Counted from the first letter of the stretch, positions 35,911 to 45,025 are shown. The stretch: 64,000 nt of DNA from an uncultured Dysosmobacter sp. (GCA_934563745.1 CAKTHE010000005.1:34535-98534), one strand, 5' to 3'. Program-made: numbers and translations. The notes: a model not told the origin generated them from the sequence alone.

Positions 35911-37146
35911 TCAGACGGCCTTCTGGAAGAAATACCGGGCATAGGGGGTGGCTGCGGCATCCCGGGTGATGGAGGCCCAGTCCAGCCCCTCCAGATATCC
36001 GGTGGAGGTCAGCGCGGCGGCCGCCTCGGCGGCGCTCAGATCATCGAGCATCCGGCTGACGCCGTCGGGACTGTCCGTCTGGAACAGGGGAGAGAGGGGG
36101 GCACCGTAGGTGTCCACGTACCAGCTGCGCACGGCGGCCTCCAGGGCCATCTGCTGCCGGCGGACCAGCCAGGCTTCCTGAGTGAGGCCGGCAAACCCGG
36201 CGCAGCGGGCGGCCGCGGCTTCGGCTTCCGCCTGTGCGTCGGCCGAGAGGGTCACGCCGTGCGCCTGTGCCAGCGCGTCGATGCCGGCGCAGCGCCGCAG
36301 GGCGGCCTCGGCATAGGAGGCGGATTCCGCCGGGTCGGAGCCGGTGAAGAAATGCTCGGCCAGCAGCGAGGCAAAGGTCCGCAGCGTGACGGCGGAGCCG
36401 TTTACCGTATAGACGATGGCGTCCGGATCCGCATGCAGCAGATCCCGGATCAGGTCGAAGGAGGCGGGCGTCTGGGTGCTGCGCTGGGCGGGATCCACCA
36501 GCCGGGCCAGGATCGCGGCGGCCTGCCCCCGGTTCAGGGTTTCAAAGGCCCGGAAAGAGCCGTAAGCGTCAAAGCCAGTGAGCACGCCGGCCCGGTACAG
36601 CTCCAGCACGTCATCATAGCTGCTGCCGGCCTCCATGGGATCCAGATCCGGGATCCCGGCGGTCTCGTTGACGGCGGGCAGCCGGATCCCGGCGCTGCGC
36701 AGTACCGTGCTGATCAGGGCGGCGAAGCCGATGCGGGTGCAGGGCGCATCCGGCTGGAAGCCGGAATCCTCCATCTCCGTGCCGGAGGAATAGTTCAGCA
36801 GGGGGGCCATGTAGTTGTAATAGGCCAGATACCAGGCGGCGTCCTGAAGCAGGGGAATGTCCCCGGTCCCGCCCTGCAGGCGGTTATGTAGCCGGGCGGA
36901 CACGGCCATGCACTGGGCCCAGGTCAGGGAGGAGGACGCGTCAAAGCGGCCGGCGGCCTTTCCCTGCATCAGACCCGCCCGGCACACCGTCTGTGCGCAG
37001 GGGGCGAAGCGGGACCCGGCCAGGTCCGCAAAGGCGGGGACCTCCGGCTCCAACGGAAGCAGGGTGGCTTCGGCGGCCCGGGCGGGGAGCGTGCCCAGCA
37101 GCAGGGTCAGGGCCAGGACCAGGCAAATACGGCGCAGCATACGCAT
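35911..37146 (-). CDS. Secreted SLH-domain protein, shorter paralogue
   Basis: A 411-residue paralogue of the neighbouring gene. It has a signal peptide (about 1-24), the same SLH-like repeats (CRAGLMQGKAAGRFDASSS and AGVLTGFDAYGSFRAFETLN) and a SurA-N-like start AIVYTVNGSAVTLRTFASLL. It ends soon after the segment aligned with LTSSGY of its neighbour (LTSTGYLEGL), so the parvulin-like part is missing. The two probably arose by tandem duplication. GAAAGGAG lies 8 bases before the ATG. The 5' gap has a palindrome AATACG-GTT-CGTATT at 37181-37195. Confidence 0.72.
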   Translation of the reverse strand: MRMLRRICLVLALTLLLGTLPARAAEATLLPLEPEVPAFADLAGSRFAPCAQTVCRAGLMQGKAAGRFDASSSLTWAQCMAVSARLHNRLQGGTGDIPLLQDAAWYLAYYNYMAPLLNYSSGTEMEDSGFQPDAPCTRIGFAALISTVLRSAGIRLPAVNETAGIPDLDPMEAGSSYDDVLELYRAGVLTGFDAYGSFRAFETLNRGQAAAILARLVDPAQRSTQTPASFDLIRDLLHADPDAIVYTVNGSAVTLRTFASLLAEHFFTGSDPAESASYAEAALRRCAGIDALAQAHGVTLSADAQAEAEAAAARCAGFAGLTQEAWLVRRQQMALEAAVRSWYVDTYGAPLSPLFQTDSPDGVSRMLDDLSAAEAAAALTSTGYLEGLDWASITRDAAATPYARYFFQKAV

Positions 37147-37283
37147 AAAAGCACTCCTTTCTGTATAAAATAAGTTTGATAATACGGTTCGTATTTGAAA
37201 ACCGCCCGCCTCGGCGGCACTTTGTCCCGAATCAAAGAAAGCCCCGGGGCGTGGAAAAGGGGCCTTCCGCCTGGCGGCGGAGG

Positions 37284-38654
37284 TCAGGCCCGGGGCTGTT
37301 CCAAAATAACGGCGCCCTTTTCCCGCTCCGCCAGACCGGCCTTGATCCGGTAGACCGTGGCAGCCGGCTCCAGCTTGGTCTGCTCACCGGTGGCCAGATC
37401 CTTGCAGGCCACCACGCCGGCGCTGATCTCGTCTTCACCCAGGAAGATGACATAGGGGATGCCCAGCTTATCGGCATAGCTGATCTTCTGCTTGAACTTT
37501 TTCTCTTCGCAGTGCAGCTGGGTGCGGATGCCGTTGTCCCGCAGCAGAGTGGCCAGGGAGATGGCGGCGGACAGGTCCTCCGTCATGGGCAGGATCAGCA
37601 CGTCGGCCGGAGCCGTGGGCAGAGCGGGATTTAAAAGGCCCTGCTCGCCCAGCACGTAGAAAAGGCGGGTCAGGCCGATGGAGATGCCCACGCCGGGCAG
37701 CTTTTTGTCCGTGTAATACTCCGCCAGATTGTCGTAGCGGCCGCCGGAGCAGACGGAGCCGATCTCCGGGTGGTCCAGCAGCGTGGTTTCATACACGGTG
37801 CCGGTATAATAGTCCAGCCCCCGGGCAATGGTCAGATCCACGGCGAAGTGATCGGCGGGGACGCCGAAGGACGCCAGGTATTTGACCACGGTGGAAAGCT
37901 CGGAAAGGCCTTCGTCGAAGGTCGCGTTTCGTCCCCGGTAGTCCGCCAGGGCGGCGAGGACCGCCTCGTTGGTGCCGGTGATGGCGATGAAGCGGAGGAT
38001 CTCATCGGCCTGCTGCTCCGTCAGGCCAATCTCCGGCGCGGTCAGCAGGGCGTGGACCTTGTCCGGGCCGATCTTGTCCAGCTTGTCCACCGTGCGCATG
38101 ATGGCGCCAGACTGCTCCGTCAGGCCCAGCAGGGCGTAAAAGCCGTTGAGAATCTTCCGGTTGTTGACCCGGATCTGAAAGCGCTGAAGCCCCAGGGTCG
38201 AAAAGGTTCGGTAAATGACGGCGGGGATTTCCGCCTCATTGAGGATGGACAGCTTCCCGTCGCCGATGATGTCGATATCGGCCTGATAAAACTCCCGGAA
38301 GCGGCCCCGCTGGGCCCGTTCGCCCCGATAGACCTTGCCGATCTGATAGCGGCGGAAGGGGAAGGAGAGGTCGTTGTAGTGCAGGGCCACGTATTTGGCC
38401 AAGGGGACCGTCAGGTCAAAGCGCAGCGCCAGGTCCGCGTCACCCTTTTCAAAGCGGTAGATCTGTTTCTCCGTCTCGCCGCCGCCCTTGGCCAGCAGCA
38501 CATCGGACGCTTCGATCACCGGCGTATCCAGCGGGGTAAAGCCGTAGAGTGCGTAGGTGCGGCGCAGGATCTCCATCATGCGCTCCATCTGCTGCTGCGG
38601 CGCGGGCAGCAGCTCCATAAAACCGGACAGGGTCCGGGGGGTCATTTTAGCCAT
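37284..38654 (-). CDS. hisS: Histidyl-tRNA synthetase
   Basis: A 456-residue class II HisRS. Motif 1/2: LRFDLTVPLAKYVA, RRYQIGKVYRGERAQRGRFREFYQAD. The His-specific motif is ARGLDYYTGTVYET, followed by SVCSGGRYDNL and motif 3 GVGISIGLTRLFYVL. The C-terminal anticodon domain starts near ADVLILPMTED. ATG at 38654 is chosen; AAGGAG is 13 bases upstream, so an in-frame TTG at 38678 cannot be wholly excluded. It lies between the SLH pair and the MgsA-like gene. Confidence 0.96.
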   Translation of the reverse strand: MAKMTPRTLSGFMELLPAPQQQMERMMEILRRTYALYGFTPLDTPVIEASDVLLAKGGGETEKQIYRFEKGDADLALRFDLTVPLAKYVALHYNDLSFPFRRYQIGKVYRGERAQRGRFREFYQADIDIIGDGKLSILNEAEIPAVIYRTFSTLGLQRFQIRVNNRKILNGFYALLGLTEQSGAIMRTVDKLDKIGPDKVHALLTAPEIGLTEQQADEILRFIAITGTNEAVLAALADYRGRNATFDEGLSELSTVVKYLASFGVPADHFAVDLTIARGLDYYTGTVYETTLLDHPEIGSVCSGGRYDNLAEYYTDKKLPGVGISIGLTRLFYVLGEQGLLNPALPTAPADVLILPMTEDLSAAISLATLLRDNGIRTQLHCEEKKFKQKISYADKLGIPYVIFLGEDEISAGVVACKDLATGEQTKLEPAATVYRIKAGLAEREKGAVILEQPRA

Positions 38655-38706
38655 GGTAATTGCAATGCTCCTTTTCAAGCGGTATCGTTTTTTCGGGGGA
38701 ACCGGC

Positions 38707-39120
38707 TCAGGCGATGGGCTTTGAGCGGGGGTTGATCATCAGGCGCCAGTCCAGATCGCCCCGGGCCAGGCCCAGGATCAGCATCTCGGCCGTGGCGATG
38801 TTGCTGGCAAAGGGGATATTGTTCTGATCGCACAGACGGGAGATGTAGGTGATGTCATCCGCCATCGTGTTGCTGTTGGGGTCGGAAAAGAACAAAACCA
38901 GGTCGAATTCGTTGTAGGCGATCCGTGCGCCGATCTGCTGGCTGCCGCCGTGGGCATAAGAGAGGAAGCAATGTACATTCAGCCCGGTAGCCTCCGCCAC
39001 CATATGGCCGGTGGTGTTGGTGGCATAAATGGTATGCTGGGAAAGGATGCCGGCATAGGCCGTGCAGAACTGCACCATCAGGTCTTTTTTATTGTCGTGG
39101 GACATCAAAGCAATATTCAT
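38707..39120 (-). CDS. Methylglyoxal synthase-like protein lacking catalytic residues
   Basis: A 137-residue protein of the MGS-like fold, clearly related to MgsA: NIALMSHDNKKDLMV at the start, ATNTTGHMVAEATGLNV (phosphate loop), GGSQQIGARIA, FFSDP, and IPFASNIATAEMLI. Methylglyoxal synthase converts dihydroxyacetone phosphate to methylglyoxal with a catalytic Asp in GGDQQ and a His in PHDPD. Here the Asp is Ser60, and the PHDPD segment is replaced by TMADD, so both are missing. The phosphate-binding TTG is kept. It may be an allosteric or binding protein. It is 18 bases downstream of the MinD-like gene. Confidence 0.85.
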   Translation of the reverse strand: MNIALMSHDNKKDLMVQFCTAYAGILSQHTIYATNTTGHMVAEATGLNVHCFLSYAHGGSQQIGARIAYNEFDLVLFFSDPNSNTMADDITYISRLCDQNNIPFASNIATAEMLILGLARGDLDWRLMINPRSKPIA

Positions 39121-39138
39121 AGAGAGGCTCCTTTCTTA

Positions 39139-39900
39139 TTATCGGATCCGCATCAGGGGAACGCGCTGCCCCAAAATGCGCCGGGCAATGTTTCGATAGG
39201 CCACGGCGGCCAGCTGACTGCCGCCCAGCAGCAGCGGGACCCCGCGGTTCAGGCTCAGGGGAAGGGCGTCATCCTCCGGGACGACCCCCAGAAGCGGAAG
39301 ACCGGCCGTGTCGATGGCGTCGTCGATGGTGGCGTGCATGTGGCGCAGCAGCCGGCCGCGCACCCGGTTGACCACCAGATGCAACGAGCCCCGGGGAAAG
39401 CGGTTGAGCTCCATCACCGTGTGCTGGGCGTCCCGCAGGGAGGAGGCGTCCGTAGTGGTGACCACCACGCAGCGGTCCGCGTCGCAGGTGGCCAGGGCGA
39501 AGCCGGCTCCCAGACCGGCCGGTGCATCCAGCAGACAGAAGTCAAACTGTCTGCGCACCGTCTGCAGCATGCCGTGCATCTCCGCCTCGGTGACCGGGCG
39601 GCCCCGGCTGCGGGCAGGCGCCGTAAGCAGGAAGAGATTCTTGATCTGCGGGTGCTCCACCGCGGCAGCGTCCAGACCGCAGCGGCCTTTTGCGACGTCG
39701 GAAAAATCCATCAGCGCCCGGTCGGAAAGCCCCAGCGCCAGGTCCAGATTCCGAAGTCCCACGTCACAGTCCACACACAAAACCCGCTGCCCCATCAGGG
39801 CCAGGGCTGCGCCGACACCGGCGGTAAACGATGTTTTTCCGGTGCCGCCTTTACCGGATACGATGGCGATGCATTGTCCGCCGGGGACTGAATAAGGCAT
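39139..39900 (-). CDS. MinD/ParA-superfamily ATPase, MinD-like
   Basis: A 253-residue deviant-Walker ATPase: KGGTGKTS at residues 17-24, and DCDVGLRNLDLALG at 44-57, the MinD-type switch. The C-terminus, RNIARRILGQRVPLMRIR, could be a short amphipathic membrane-targeting helix. No minC, minE or divIVA is near, so the role is open: division-site placement, or localisation of a surface or flagellar machine. ATG at 39900 follows AAAGGAGGAG; a longer frame would run into rsmG. Confidence 0.82.
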   Translation of the reverse strand: MPYSVPGGQCIAIVSGKGGTGKTSFTAGVGAALALMGQRVLCVDCDVGLRNLDLALGLSDRALMDFSDVAKGRCGLDAAAVEHPQIKNLFLLTAPARSRGRPVTEAEMHGMLQTVRRQFDFCLLDAPAGLGAGFALATCDADRCVVVTTTDASSLRDAQHTVMELNRFPRGSLHLVVNRVRGRLLRHMHATIDDAIDTAGLPLLGVVPEDDALPLSLNRGVPLLLGGSQLAAVAYRNIARRILGQRVPLMRIR

Positions 39901-39979
39901 GGCGCGTCTCCTCCTTTCCTGTTCCGCGGCTGCCGTTTTCGGGGCTGCGGAGTCTGCCACCGGAGCTCCGGGGAACGGA

Positions 39980-40675
39980 TCACAGCGGCGCTTTTTTGAT
40001 TTTTGCAAAGGGACGGGGATATTTGCCCGGCGTAGGCCGGCACTTTTCCACCGTGATCAGGCGGTGGCGGACGGCGCAGCCGGGAATGGCGTAATCCTGC
40101 ACGGAGCGAACCCGCCCGCCCAGGGTCTCGATGGCTTTTTGGGCGGCAGTGAGCTCTTCGTCGCTGCCTACGGATTTCATGGCCAGAAACACGCCGCCCA
40201 CCTTGACCAGAGGCAGGCACAGTTCCGCCAGCAGGGGCAGGGAGGCCACAGCCCGGGAAACAGCCACGTCAAAGCTCTCCCGGTGAGCGGCGGCAAATTC
40301 CTCCGCCCGGGCGTGCACGCAGTTCACGTCGGCAAGCCCCAGCTCCCGGCAGGCCCCTTCCAAAAAGCTGATGCGTTTTTGCAGCGAATCCAGCAGGGTC
40401 AAATGCAGGGATGGCTCTGCCAGGCGCAGCGGCACGCCGGGAAATCCGGCGCCGGTGCCTACGTCCACCACGGTTTTGCCGGCCAGCTCCGCAAGGGTCA
40501 GCAGGGCCGTGCTGTCCAGAAAGTGCAGGGTAGCGATCTCCTTCGGATCGGTGATGGCGGTCAGGTTCATGACCTTGTTGGCCTCCGTCAGAAGCTGGGC
40601 ATAGTGCATCAGGGGAACCGCGCAGGACACGTCCAGCCCCTGGGCCCGCAGGCCGTCACGCAGCAGCTGCTCCAT
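39980..40675 (-). CDS. rsmG: 16S rRNA (guanine527-N7)-methyltransferase RsmG
   Basis: A 231-residue methyltransferase. The SAM-binding motif I is VDVGTGAGFPG around residues 70-80; N-terminal NLTAITDPKEIATLHFLDS and the VSRAVASLPLLAE segment are typical. It methylates G527 of 16S rRNA. Its ATG overlaps the mscL stop by one base (TGATG), so translation is coupled. In relatives it normally follows mnmG and precedes noc/parA. Confidence 0.96.
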   Translation of the reverse strand: MEQLLRDGLRAQGLDVSCAVPLMHYAQLLTEANKVMNLTAITDPKEIATLHFLDSTALLTLAELAGKTVVDVGTGAGFPGVPLRLAEPSLHLTLLDSLQKRISFLEGACRELGLADVNCVHARAEEFAAAHRESFDVAVSRAVASLPLLAELCLPLVKVGGVFLAMKSVGSDEELTAAQKAIETLGGRVRSVQDYAIPGCAVRHRLITVEKCRPTPGKYPRPFAKIKKAPL

Positions 40676-41145
40676 CAGTGCTGTGCCTTCAAAAGATCCC
40701 GGATCTCCGTCAGCAGCTTTTCCTCCGCAGAGGGCTCCGGCGGGGCAGGCGGCTCAGCGGGTGCCTCCGCTTCCTTCTTGGCCAGCTTATCATGGAAGCC
40801 GTTGATGGCCTTGATCATCAGAAAGACGGCAAAGGCGATGATCAGAAAGTCCAGGATCGTGGCCAGGAAGCTGCCGTAATTGACGGCGATTTCCGCAGCC
40901 GTGACTTCCAGCGTGGCGGGATCCACCACGGCGGGCTTGAGGATCACTTTCCAGCCGGAGAAATCCACCCCGCCGGTCAGCATGGAGATCAGGGGCATAA
41001 TGATGTCGTTGACCAGGGACGTGGAGATTTTCCCGAAGGCGCCGCCGATGATGACGCCGACGGCCATGTCCATTACATTGCCCCGGGCAATGAACTGTTT
41101 GAATTCGCCAAGGAAGCCCTTGGCCTTTTCGCTTGTGGAAGCCAT
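40675..41145 (-). CDS. mscL: Large-conductance mechanosensitive channel MscL
   Basis: A 156-residue channel. TM1 reads [26 protein letters not shown], which is the family's gate helix; TM2 is [21 protein letters not shown]. The C-terminal bundle is preceded by a Pro/Glu/Ala linker ([15 protein letters not shown]). It releases solutes on hypo-osmotic shock. ATG at 41145 is chosen since GGGAGGA lies 9 bases upstream; the ATG three codons earlier directly abuts it. Confidence 0.95.
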   Translation of the reverse strand: MASTSEKAKGFLGEFKQFIARGNVMDMAVGVIIGGAFGKISTSLVNDIIMPLISMLTGGVDFSGWKVILKPAVVDPATLEVTAAEIAVNYGSFLATILDFLIIAFAVFLMIKAINGFHDKLAKKEAEAPAEPPAPPEPSAEEKLLTEIRDLLKAQH

Positions 41146-41323
41146 GTGTTCCATTCCTCCCGTATGTTCCAAAATCGAAATGTTGAAACCGCTGTGCCCC
41201 AATGGATTCCGGGCGCAAACGGCGCTGGAGCCGATAGAAGGGGACGCGGTGACGTTTCCCCTGAGCGGCCGTGCCGCCATTCGCTCCAGAAGGTTCCAGT
41301 TAATGGAAAATATGCGGTGATTT

Positions 41324-42631
41324 TTATTTCTTTTTGGGGATCAGGACCTTGGTCCCGCCCATGTAGGGCCACAGAACCTCGGGAATTTTCACGCTGCCGT
41401 CCGCCTGCAGGTTGTTCTCCAGGAAGGCGATGAGCATCCGGGGCGGCGCCACGCAGGTGTTGTTCAGCGTATGGCACAGCTGCATCTTGCCGTTTTTATC
41501 TTTGTAGCGGATCCGCAGGCGGCGCGCCTGGGCGTCGCCCAGATTGGAGCAGGAGCAGACCTCGAAGTATTTCTGCTGACGGGGGGACCAGGCCTCAATG
41601 TCGCAGGATTTGCACTTCAGATCGGCCAGGTCGCCGGAGCAGCACTCCAGCTGCCGGACGGGAATGTCCATAGAGCGGAACAGCTCCACACTGTACCGCC
41701 AGAGCTTTTCATACCAGGCCTTGGATTCCTCCGGCTTGCACACCACGATCATTTCCTGCTTTTCAAACTGATGGATGCGATAGATGCCGCGCTCTTCAAT
41801 TCCGTGAGCGCCCTTCTCCTTGCGGAAGCAGGGAGAATAGGAGGTCAGGGTCTGCGGCAGGCTTTCCACCGGCAGGATCTCGTCGATAAAGCGCCCGATC
41901 ATGGAATGCTCGGACGTACCGATCAGATACAGGTCCTCGCCCTCGATCTTATACATCATGCCGTCCATGTCGGTCTGGCTCATGACGCCCTCCACCACGT
42001 TGCCGTGGATCATAAAGGGCGGGATGCAGTACGTGAAGCCCTTGCCGATCATAAAGTCGCGGCCGTAGGCCAACACGGCCTCGTGCAGGCGGGCGATGTC
42101 GCCCAGCAGATAATAGAACCCGTTTCCGGAGACCCGTCCGGCGGCATCCAGATCGATCCCGTTGAAGGACTCCATGATCTCGGTGTGATAGGGGATGGGA
42201 AAGTCGGGGACGACCGGCTCACCGAAGCGCTCCACCTCCACGTTTTCGCTGTCATCCTTGCCGATGGGCACGCTGGGGTCGATCATCTGGGGGATCTGCA
42301 GCATGCGGCTGTGCAGCGCCTGCTCCAGCTCCGTCTCCTGCTTTTTCAGAGCGGACAGCCGCTCCGCTTCGTCGGTGACCTGCTTTTTTACCGCCTCGGC
42401 CTCTGCCAGCTTGGAGGGATCCTTTTTGGCCTGGCCCATCAGCATGCCGATTTGCTTGCTCAGCCGGTTCCGGTCAGAGCGCAGCTGGTCGGCCTCTGCG
42501 ATGGCAGCCCGGCGCCGGGCGTCCAGATCAATGACCTCGTCCACCAGAGGAAGCTTGGAATCCTGAAACTTTTTGCGGATGTTTTCCCGGACGGCATCGG
42601 GGTTTTCACGAATAAATTTGATATCCAACAT
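41324..42631 (-). CDS. serS: Seryl-tRNA synthetase
   Basis: A 435-residue SerRS. Residues 1-105 form the long antiparallel coiled-coil arm that binds the tRNA-Ser variable arm. The class II core shows motif 2 [14 protein letters not shown] with [11 protein letters not shown], then [15 protein letters not shown] (motif 3). ATG at 42631 has AGGTGAG 5 bases upstream; a GTG three codons earlier is possible. A parS site lies 48 bases upstream. It separates parAB from rsmG. Confidence 0.97.
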   Translation of the reverse strand: MLDIKFIRENPDAVRENIRKKFQDSKLPLVDEVIDLDARRRAAIAEADQLRSDRNRLSKQIGMLMGQAKKDPSKLAEAEAVKKQVTDEAERLSALKKQETELEQALHSRMLQIPQMIDPSVPIGKDDSENVEVERFGEPVVPDFPIPYHTEIMESFNGIDLDAAGRVSGNGFYYLLGDIARLHEAVLAYGRDFMIGKGFTYCIPPFMIHGNVVEGVMSQTDMDGMMYKIEGEDLYLIGTSEHSMIGRFIDEILPVESLPQTLTSYSPCFRKEKGAHGIEERGIYRIHQFEKQEMIVVCKPEESKAWYEKLWRYSVELFRSMDIPVRQLECCSGDLADLKCKSCDIEAWSPRQQKYFEVCSCSNLGDAQARRLRIRYKDKNGKMQLCHTLNNTCVAPPRMLIAFLENNLQADGSVKIPEVLWPYMGGTKVLIPKKK

Positions 42632-42678
42632 GGGACTCACCTCAAGAATCTTTAGAATTCACTCCCGTAGGGAGATTG

Positions 42679-42694
42679 TGTTTCACGTGAAACA
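42679..42694. other. parS site (perfect)
   Basis: TGTTTCACGTGAAACA, identical to the parS consensus, in the gap between serS and the coiled-coil membrane protein. A CTCCC-GTA-GGGAG hairpin lies just before it. Confidence 0.93.
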
Positions 42695-42699
42695 GCCGT

Positions 42700-43212
42700 T
42701 CATTTGGACATGACGGCTTCTTTCAGCTGCTGATAACGCTCAGCCGGGGAGATGACGCCCTCCGTGTCCGAGCTTTTGGGAAGGGCGGAACCCTGGTCGG
42801 CGTCTTCCATGGCCTGAATGGTGTGTTTGCAGGCGTCGTAATCGCCGTTGGCGTATTGCTGCTGAAGGGTGTAAAGCTGAAGCAGGGCAGCGGTTTCATC
42901 CTGTGCACCGGCCCGGTCCGACTCGGCCTGGGCCAATTGATCCTGCAGCTTTTGAAGCTCTTCCTGCAGCTTCAGATTCTGATCCTGCACGGCCTGCACC
43001 TCCTGCAGGGCGGAGACGGAGTCCTGCAGCTTTCCGATGGCCTCGGTGTTGCTGCGCTGGTGCATCAGAAACGACAGGGCCATTAAAAGAAACGCCGCGA
43101 TAAACAGGATCATGATATAGACGATAACGGGCTTGCGGCCGCCCGTGGAGCTCTGTGTTTCCGGCGCGGTGGAGGGATCCGGCGCGCCGGAGCTGCGTTT
43201 TTCCAGTTTCAT
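42700..43212 (-). CDS. Small membrane-anchored coiled-coil protein, unknown function
   Basis: A 170-residue protein, not recognised. A basic/Ser-rich N-terminus (1-26) precedes one transmembrane helix (about 28-50, VIVYIMILFIAAFLLMALSF). A coiled coil rich in Gln and Leu follows (about 58-105), then a helical segment with tetratricopeptide-like character (YTLQQQYANGDYDACKHTIQAM). It overlaps parB by 4 bases (ATGA), so it is co-translated with parAB. It could link the segregation complex or another partner to the membrane; this is inference from position. Confidence 0.72.
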   Translation of the reverse strand: MKLEKRSSGAPDPSTAPETQSSTGGRKPVIVYIMILFIAAFLLMALSFLMHQRSNTEAIGKLQDSVSALQEVQAVQDQNLKLQEELQKLQDQLAQAESDRAGAQDETAALLQLYTLQQQYANGDYDACKHTIQAMEDADQGSALPKSSDTEGVISPAERYQQLKEAVMSK

Positions 43213-44117
43213 GCTTGTTCCTTTCCGGGGGTGGGGGCCTCCTGGCCGGTGCGCCGCTGCATCTTTAAAAGTGCCAGGGCGTCCAGCAGATCGTTTAGGT
43301 CGTCCAGACCGTAGTATTCCAGTTCAATGCGGCCTTTTTTTCGGCCGGAGACGATTTTTACGCCGCGGCCCAGACGGTTGGACAGCGAGCGCTGCGCCTC
43401 TGCGGTATAGTCCACGCCGGCGGCCGGCTGGGGCTTGGGTTTTTCGCCGCTGCTCAGACGCTTGACCAGCGCCTCCGTTTGCCGGACGGATAGGCCGCCG
43501 TGCAGAATGGCCTTGGCGGCACTTTCCTGCTGGGTGGGGGAGAGGGGCAGCAGAGCCCGGGCATGGCCGGCGGATAAGCTTCCATCCTCCACCAGAGCAC
43601 GGACCGAGGGCGTCAAACTCAACAGGCGCAGGGCGTTGGCCACCGCGCTGCGGGATTTGCCCACCCGGCCTGCGGCTTCGTCCTGGGTCATGTGGTAATT
43701 GTCGATTAGGGAGCGAAACCCGGCGGCCTCTTCGATGGGGTTCAGATCTTCGCGCTGCAGGTTTTCGATCATGGCCAGCTCGGCGGCCTTGCGGTCGTCG
43801 GCTTCCACCACGACCACGGGCACCTCACTAAGCCCGGCCAGCCGGGCGGCCCGCCAGCGCCGCTCTCCGGCGATGATCTGATAATAGCCAGAGGCCAGCT
43901 TGCGCACCGTCAGGGGCTGGATAATGCCGTGCAGGCGGATGGATTCGGCCAGCTCGGCCAGTGCGGCCTCGTCAAACTGCTTCCGGGGCTGGGAGGAGCA
44001 GCTTTCCACCTGCGAAATGGGCAGGGACAGGCTGCCGGTCGTCTCGGTGCGCAGGACGTCATCACCCAAAAGGGCGCCGAGCCCGCGTCCCAGGCCGGAG
44101 GTCTTTTTACTTGCCAT
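43209..44117 (-). CDS. parB: Chromosome partitioning protein ParB (Spo0J)
   Basis: A 302-residue ParB CTPase clamp. N-terminal GLGRGLGALLG is the ParA-activating segment; the CTP-binding motif GERRWRA is at residues 84-90, with ENLQREDLNPIEEA after it. A helix-turn-helix (MTQDEAAGRVGKSRSAVANALRLL) reads parS. The C-terminal dimer domain ends LLDALALLKMQ. It lies directly after parA and near three perfect parS sites. Confidence 0.97.
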   Translation of the reverse strand: MASKKTSGLGRGLGALLGDDVLRTETTGSLSLPISQVESCSSQPRKQFDEAALAELAESIRLHGIIQPLTVRKLASGYYQIIAGERRWRAARLAGLSEVPVVVVEADDRKAAELAMIENLQREDLNPIEEAAGFRSLIDNYHMTQDEAAGRVGKSRSAVANALRLLSLTPSVRALVEDGSLSAGHARALLPLSPTQQESAAKAILHGGLSVRQTEALVKRLSSGEKPKPQPAAGVDYTAEAQRSLSNRLGRGVKIVSGRKKGRIELEYYGLDDLNDLLDALALLKMQRRTGQEAPTPGKEQA

Positions 44118-44147
44118 GGACGGATACTCCTTTCAAGGGAAGTGCTG

Positions 44148-44903
44148 TTACGCGTTTTTGCGCAGAAATTCCGCCGCCAGGGCGGTATAGGCTTCCGCCC
44201 CGCGGGAGGAGCGGTCATACGCCGTAATGGGGCGGCCGTGGCTGGGTGCCTCGGAGAGGCGGACGTTGCGGGGGATCACGGTGGCATAGACCTTGCCGGG
44301 GAAGTAGTGCTTCACTTCCTCGGCCACCTGGATCGCCAGGTTGGTCCGCCCGTCAAACATTGTCAGCAGCACGCCCTCCAGTTCCAGCCGGGGATTCAGG
44401 GAGCGGCGGACGATCCGCACCGTGTTCATCAGGTCGCTGAGTCCCTCCAGGGCGAAATATTCCCCTTGGACCGGCACCAGCAGCGAATCTGCGGCGCATA
44501 GGGCGTTCAGAGTCAGCAGTTCCAGAGAGGGGGGGCAGTCAATAAAAATGAAGTCATAGTCCGGCCGCAGCGTGTCCAGCGCGGCGCGCAGCAGGTGCTC
44601 CCGGTCGGCCATGCCGATCAGCTCAATCCCAGCGCCGGCCAGCGCCTTGTTCGAGGGCAGCACATCACCGTATTTGGTGGCGACCACGGCATCCCGGGGC
44701 GAGGCCTGTCCAATGACCACGTCATAGATCCCCAGGGAGACGGTTTTGTCCACGCCCATGCCAGAGGTGGAGTTGGCCTGGGGGTCAAAATCGCACAACA
44801 GCACGCGCTTTCCGGCCTCTTTCAAGGCGGCGGTCAGATTGACGCACGTGGTGGTTTTACCCACGCCGCCTTTTTGATTCACAACTGCAACGATTTTTGC
44901 CAC
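44148..44903 (-). CDS. parA: Chromosome partitioning ATPase ParA (Soj)
   Basis: A 251-residue ParA. Deviant Walker A KGGVGKTT is at residues 11-18; CDFDPQANSTSGMG and FIDCPPSLELLT are the family's other motifs. It has no N-terminal DNA-binding extension, so it is the chromosomal Soj type. It acts with ParB on the nucleoid and can modulate DnaA. The promoter is at 44997-45025. Confidence 0.97.
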   Translation of the reverse strand: MAKIVAVVNQKGGVGKTTTCVNLTAALKEAGKRVLLCDFDPQANSTSGMGVDKTVSLGIYDVVIGQASPRDAVVATKYGDVLPSNKALAGAGIELIGMADREHLLRAALDTLRPDYDFIFIDCPPSLELLTLNALCAADSLLVPVQGEYFALEGLSDLMNTVRIVRRSLNPRLELEGVLLTMFDGRTNLAIQVAEEVKHYFPGKVYATVIPRNVRLSEAPSHGRPITAYDRSSRGAEAYTALAAEFLRKNA

Positions 44904-44996
44904 GTCTGCTCCTCACTTTCCGGGAAAAAGACCATCAATGGGCCCTGCTCCAAACTTCAGCCGGCGGCCGGCGCACGGCCTGGCCGCTTGTAAAAT

Positions 44997-45025
44997 ATTA
45001 TAGCAACTCGCGGCATGGGTTGCAA
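44997..45025 (-). promoter_or_regulatory. Promoter of parAB
   Basis: On the minus strand: TTGCAA (45020-45025), a 17-base spacer and TATAAT (44997-45002). The nearest parS begins about 100 bases upstream, so ParB spreading could affect it. The whole 333-base gap 44904-45236 holds this promoter, two parS sites and the GH13 terminator. Confidence 0.75.

Noticed and set aside
38707..39120. Annotation as active methylglyoxal synthase.
   Set aside because: Catalytic Asp and His positions are not conserved, so only the fold is claimed.
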